Assembly (NCBI GenBank): GCA_003446975.1
Contig: DMAP01000060.1
Location: 1 to 16,236 of the forward strand
Length of the DNA stretch: 16,236 nt
Direction of reading: 5' to 3'
Origin: Clostridiales bacterium
GTDB lineage: Bacteria > Bacillota > Clostridia > Tissierellales > Dethiosulfatibacteraceae
Made by a program: the position numbers and the translations under genes. The notes below the pieces were generated by a model. The model saw only the letters and a program-made list of their open reading frames with translations, searched no databases and had not been told where the DNA came from. This document shows, piece after piece, positions 14,439 through 16,236 of this stretch (positions are counted from its first letter, which is position 1; every line of letters begins with the position of its first letter).

Positions 14439-15440
14439 TCAAGCTTTATTTTTAATTATTTTAATTATTTCCTCTTTAAACTTATTTGTATTCAGCTTTC
14501 CGTCGATGGAATACGTTTGCTTTCCATTTTCGTACAAAGATTTCAATGCATCTTCAATCAACTTTGCTTCTTTATTCAGTCCGATAAAGTCGAGCATCAT
14601 GCACCCGGAAAGTATGGCAGATGTCGGGTTTGCTATGCCTAGTCCAACAATATCAGGAGCTGTGCCATGGACAGCTTCGAAAACTGCACAATCATCTCCA
14701 ATATTGGCTCCAGGTGCGTAGCCAAGACCTCCCACCAACCCAGCACACAAATCAGACAAAATATCGCCATAGAAGTTTGGTGCCACCAAAACATCGTATT
14801 TATAAGGGTCCATTACCAGATCCATGCACAATGCATCGATAATTTTATCATCAAATCCTATCTCACCATATTTCATGGCAGTTTTTTCAGCAGTTTTTAG
14901 AAACAATCCATCAGTCAATTTCATAATGTTGGCTTTATGGACCGCTGTCACTTTCTTCCTGCCATTGCTAGCAGCATAATCAAAAGCAAATCTTACGATC
15001 CTTTCGCTTGCTTTGCCGGTGATTATTTTCTTGGTCAGTGCGGTATCATCATCCAGCATTTCCTCAAGACCCATATAAAGGTCTTCAGTGTTTTCTCTAA
15101 CGATGACCAAATCCAGGTTTTCATACAGAGCGTTCACACCCTTGAATGATTTGACAGGTCTAAGATTTGCATATAGGTCTAGTCTTTTTCTGATTTCCAC
15201 ATTGACGCTCCTAAAACCTTCTCCTACTGGTGTTCCGGTTGGACCTTTCAATGCAACTTTATTTCTTCTAATACTATCAATTGTTTCTTCAGGTAGTGGT
15301 GTGCCCCAACGATCAATGATTTCTGCTCCTGCTTCACTAATCTCCCACTCTATTTCGTTTGTTGTCGCATCAATAATCTCTTTTGCAGCATGAATAACCT
15401 CATAACCTATCCCATCTCCGTAGATCAATGTAATCCTCAT
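14439..15440 (-). CDS. NAD-type isocitrate dehydrogenase
   Basis: Oxidative decarboxylase of the beta-decarboxylating dehydrogenase family (IDH/IPMDH), 333 residues. Substrate-site residues look like IDH: RSVNVEIRKRLDLYANLRP (77-95; Ser78, Asn80, Arg84), VRENTEDLYMG (114-124, with the catalytic-type Tyr122), Lys169 in HKANIMK, and the metal aspartates in NFYGDILSD (Asp226, Asp230). HGTAPD (258-263) has Asp where NADP enzymes such as E. coli Icd have Lys, pointing to NAD+. Its ATG overlaps the TGA of the citrate synthase-like gene (ATGA), so the two are translationally coupled. AAGAGGA precedes the start. 3-Isopropylmalate or homoisocitrate dehydrogenase are alternatives; the REN-TEDLY motif and the Re-citrate synthase partner favour isocitrate. 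Aconitase may lie upstream, out of view. Confidence 0.83.
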   Translation of the reverse strand: MRITLIYGDGIGYEVIHAAKEIIDATTNEIEWEISEAGAEIIDRWGTPLPEETIDSIRRNKVALKGPTGTPVGEGFRSVNVEIRKRLDLYANLRPVKSFKGVNALYENLDLVIVRENTEDLYMGLEEMLDDDTALTKKIITGKASERIVRFAFDYAASNGRKKVTAVHKANIMKLTDGLFLKTAEKTAMKYGEIGFDDKIIDALCMDLVMDPYKYDVLVAPNFYGDILSDLCAGLVGGLGYAPGANIGDDCAVFEAVHGTAPDIVGLGIANPTSAILSGCMMLDFIGLNKEAKLIEDALKSLYENGKQTYSIDGKLNTNKFKEEIIKIIKNKA

Positions 15441-16236
15441 AGAACATCCTCTTTATGGTCAAAAGTATGTTTGTCGGATTTTTCCAACATATCACCAAAT
15501 ACAAATTCAACTATTCTCTTCATTTCATTATCACTGAGGGCTGTTGTCCTGCCTTTCCCATATTCGGCATCCACTAAATTCTTGACTGTGTGGACTCGTT
15601 TGTCCTTCTTGGTGATTCTTAAATCTTCTTTTAAATCATAATGGAGATTGATCCAACCTGATATGCCAGCAATGCCAGAGTATTGATTGACAACTATTCT
15701 AATATTCCTATCAAAGATTTTCTTGCTGTCAAAAGAATTGTATATACACTCGTTTTTCATCAAGCCATCTGCGTGAATTCCTGCACTTGTAGCATTGAAT
15801 TCCGTTCCAAGAAAAGGCATTTTAGAATGAATTTTGTACCCGAATTCCTTTTCAAAGAACAAAACCACATCATTCAATTTTTCAAAGTTTATCTTGTTTT
15901 TTGGTGTTTTGAGTTGATGATATTCCACCAACATCGACTCCATGGGACAGTTTCCAGTTCTTTCGCCTATCCCCAATAAAGTAGTACTGACTGAAGATGC
16001 CCCATACATCCAAGCGGCAGTGGAGTTTGCAGTACAGTAATAATAGTCATTGTGCCCATGCCATTCAAGTTGTGAAGAATCCAATCCTGCTGTGTTTTTG
16101 ATATAATACATGAGACCAGGAACGCTTCTTGGCAACTTGTGACCGTTGAAGGGTTTACCGACTCCCAGCGTATCGCAAATTCTAAATTTAATTTTCATGC
16201 CCGCTTGATTGCCCATATCATTGATTGCTTTGACAA
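15437..16236 (-). CDS. probable citrate (Re)-synthase, HMGL/isopropylmalate-synthase family (5' end missing)
   Basis: C-terminal 266 codons of a DRE-TIM metallolyase family enzyme; the frame stays open to the right edge (VKAINDMGNQAG before the first visible segment). Seen: RICDTLGVG, the metal-binding H-x-H in EWHGHNDYYY, then NSTAAWMYGASSV and LLGIGERTGNCPMESM, followed by TSAGIHADGLMKNECIYN and a short C-terminal region without the LeuA regulatory domain. Isopropylmalate and homocitrate synthases share this fold, but WHGHND, the GIHADGLxK motif and linkage to IDH and Pyc fit the Re-face citrate synthase described in Clostridium kluyveri, which condenses acetyl-CoA with oxaloacetate in anaerobes lacking GltA. 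It overlaps the IDH gene by four bases. Homocitrate synthase is the main alternative. Confidence 0.75.
   Translation of the reverse strand, partial: VKAINDMGNQAGMKIKFRICDTLGVGKPFNGHKLPRSVPGLMYYIKNTAGLDSSQLEWHGHNDYYYCTANSTAAWMYGASSVSTTLLGIGERTGNCPMESMLVEYHQLKTPKNKINFEKLNDVVLFFEKEFGYKIHSKMPFLGTEFNATSAGIHADGLMKNECIYNSFDSKKIFDRNIRIVVNQYSGIAGISGWINLHYDLKEDLRITKKDKRVHTVKNLVDAEYGKGRTTALSDNEMKRIVEFVFGDMLEKSDKHTFDHKEDVL

Noticed and set aside
14439..15440. Annotation as 3-isopropylmalate dehydrogenase (leuB)
   Set aside because: The family is shared, but the RSVNVEIRK and REN-TEDLY motifs and the citrate synthase-like partner favour isocitrate; no other leu genes are visible.

Overview
The window looks like chromosomal DNA from a low-GC, anaerobic, spore-former-type Firmicute, most likely a member of the class Clostridia with an amino-acid-fermenting lifestyle. 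The reasons are AT-rich sequence, strong GGAGG-type ribosome sites, Bacillus/Clostridium-specific regulators (PurR with a PRPP loop, SpoVG, HutP), and a probable Re-type citrate synthase, an enzyme of strict anaerobes. Genus cannot be assigned from the sequence alone. No mobile element, CRISPR array, tRNA or rRNA was seen, and base composition and gene packing look uniform.

Region 1 (1-3270) is a housekeeping block. On the minus strand lie the 5' end of glmU (cut by the window edge), spoVG and purR. murC is transcribed divergently on the plus strand from a shared 131-bp purR-murC promoter region and ends in a strong hairpin terminator. Region 2 (3275-10736, all minus strand) is a complete histidine-utilisation cluster, in transcription order hutU, ftcD, hutI, fchA, hutP, hutH, followed by a small four-helix membrane protein gene. 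Region 3 (10898-16236, all minus strand) holds pyruvate carboxylase (pyc), an NAD-type isocitrate dehydrogenase and the 3' part of a probable Re-citrate synthase.

The Hut enzymes take L-histidine to urocanate, imidazolonepropionate, formiminoglutamate, then glutamate plus formimino-THF, and finally methenyl-THF plus ammonia. The folate branch uses separate FtcD and FchA proteins. Pyc, citrate synthase and IDH would supply oxaloacetate, citrate and 2-oxoglutarate, the incomplete-TCA route that anaerobes use to make glutamate; aconitase is not in view.

The most interesting element is the 130-bp gap between hutP and hutH. It carries a near-consensus promoter (TTGACT-17-TATATT), three UAG triplets spaced exactly four bases apart (the known HutP RNA-recognition pattern), a 15-17 bp terminator-like hairpin overlapping the next part of the leader, and an alternative pairing that would place all three UAGs in a loop. 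This reads as a histidine/HutP-controlled antitermination switch acting on hutH alone, while hutU to hutP run from a separate promoter at about 10814-10842 with no such triplet array. That differs from the Bacillus subtilis layout, in which hutP is first and the switch governs all the hut structural genes.
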